Assembly: GCA_907165275.2 (NCBI GenBank)
Contig: OU015675.1
Span: 5,535,501-5,599,500, forward strand
DNA length: 64,000 nucleotides
Reading direction: 5' to 3'
Source: Zygaena filipendulae
Taxonomy: Eukaryota > Arthropoda > Insecta > Lepidoptera > Zygaenidae
A model generated the notes under the pieces. That model was not told the origin of the DNA and searched no databases. It worked only from the letters and a program-made list of their open reading frames with translations. Both the position numbers and the translations under genes were made by a program. Every line of letters begins with the position of its first letter. The first letter of the stretch is position 1. Below, one piece after another: positions 63,099-64,000 of this stretch.

Positions 63099-63239
63099 CT
63101 AGGATAAAAAGTACCCCATGTCCTTGTCTATACCCCAGATAACGTGTCGTTTCATTCAATTCATTCATTCAATTCAGCCGTTGACAAACAAACAAATAAA
63201 CTCACAACAACTTTCGCATTTATAATATTAGTAAGGATT
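63099..63239 (-). mobile_element. Helitron-like element, partial
   Basis: GGATAAAAAGTACCCCATGTCC to (AAAC)n and ATTTATAATATTAGTAAGGA; the CTAG hairpin end is missing. Confidence 0.65.
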
Positions 63240-63637
63240 GTAAATTGAGATATATGAAATTTTAGATAATTGAGCATTTATTAATAATCAATTAAACTTG
63301 TGAATTATCTAACCCAACTTTACAAAACTTCTTATATCTCGGAAATTAAATGCCGAAAATTGGACCCCTTTTGCTTGGACGCTCACAATTATTGTACCAC
63401 ACAATATAATTGGACAATCAGCAGTAATTGCCGTAATGAACGGACGATAAGTATTTGGTCCCTGGTCGATTTGTTATTGAATTAATATGGTATTACATTA
63501 TGTTTATTGCTGTTGCAAGCAGATTTATTAGCGTTAATGTGGATTTTGTCGTCAATTGATTTCATATCCCTCGAAAATATTGCTTTTCTCCGAATTTATA
63601 CAACGGATGAAAGGTACTCTGACGCCGATCAAAAACA

Positions 63638-63763
63638 TGATTAAGTTATTGATGCAGAACGCTTTATTGATATTATGATGTGTTTACCTTATTACATTGT
63701 TTAAATACCAACAAAATGTTGAACATGAAGAAAAATTGCCACGAAATGGTGCTATAATTTGTT
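63638..63763 (+). mobile_element. MITE family A, diverged partial copy
   Basis: GATTAAGTTATTGATGCAGAACG, TGTTTACCTTATTACATTGTTTAAATA and ACGAAATGGTGCTATAATTT match the interior of copies 1-4; both ends are absent. Confidence 0.65.
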
Positions 63764-63990
63764 ATTTGCTTGTAATTAATTGTTTCTTATTTAGTTTTAT
63801 TTCGTTTGTCTTTGTTTTGTTTTTTTTCTTTATTTCGTTAGTATTTATTTTTTTATTCTTTAGTTGTTTTCATTTATTTTGTTATTCTTTAATTGTTTTT
63901 ATTTGTGTTGTTCTGTATGTGTTCATTTGTGTTGTGTTTCTCCTCTTGCTTAAATAAATCTTTCTTATCTTATCTTATCTTATCTTTATC
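63764..63990 (+). mobile_element. Retroelement 3' end, family C, plus copy
   Basis: TTCATTTGTGTTGTGTTTCTCC..TTAAATAAATCTTTC plus (TTATC)n; inverted relative at 42,167-42,350. Confidence 0.65.
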
Positions 63991-64000
63991 TAATTTTAAG

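Noticed and set aside
63697..63957. 86-codon hydrophobic frame (and its relative at 42,166-42,435)
   Set aside because: T-rich retroelement 3' end present in two orientations; hydrophobicity reflects T-rich codons.

Overview
This 64 kb window is AT-rich, gene-poor, transposon-dense insect nuclear DNA, most likely from a moth or butterfly. The main evidence is dozens of copies of a short Helitron-like element with the CCGCGG hairpin and CTAG end that is very abundant in lepidopteran genomes, together with TAGG/ACCTAC-type low complexity, tRNA-derived SINEs and insect LINE tails. No bacterial-type operons, rRNA or tRNA genes or CRISPR arrays are visible.

Layout. 1-5.57 kb holds interspersed repeats, including a 235 bp terminal-inverted-repeat (TIR) element with a 10 bp target duplication. 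5,575-13,653 is one complete LTR retrotransposon of the Ty3/gypsy errantivirus type on the minus strand. Its two 671 bp LTRs read as identical, it has a CAGC target duplication, a tRNA-Leu-type primer site, intact gag and pol joined by a canonical UUUAAAC -1 slippery heptamer, and a broken, shortened env. 16,048-17,385 and 24,387-25,907 (+) are two intronless paralogues that look like domesticated integrases (HHCC finger plus a degraded core, resembling KRBA2-like proteins). They are the only host-gene candidates I can support. Between and after them lie foldback elements, a PIF/Harbinger relic, MITEs, SINEs, LINE tails and about 50 Helitron-like copies. An 827 bp perfect ATTCT pentamer array lies at 31.6-32.4 kb and an 8 bp array at 33.3 kb. 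5'-truncated LINE fragments with target duplications sit at 47.6 kb and 51.0 kb.

The most unusual signal is a set of three tiny palindromes (35, 32 and 25 bp) with ends CTCAGACGAA...TTCGTCTGAG. Each is flanked by its own different 8 bp direct repeat, so they behave like miniature hAT-type transposons reduced to almost nothing but their termini. A 354 bp TIR element at 47,153-47,506 has nearly the same ends (CTCAGACCAAAT) and its own 8 bp duplication. Several nested insertions can be read against uninterrupted relatives in the same window, which fixes element boundaries and insertion order.
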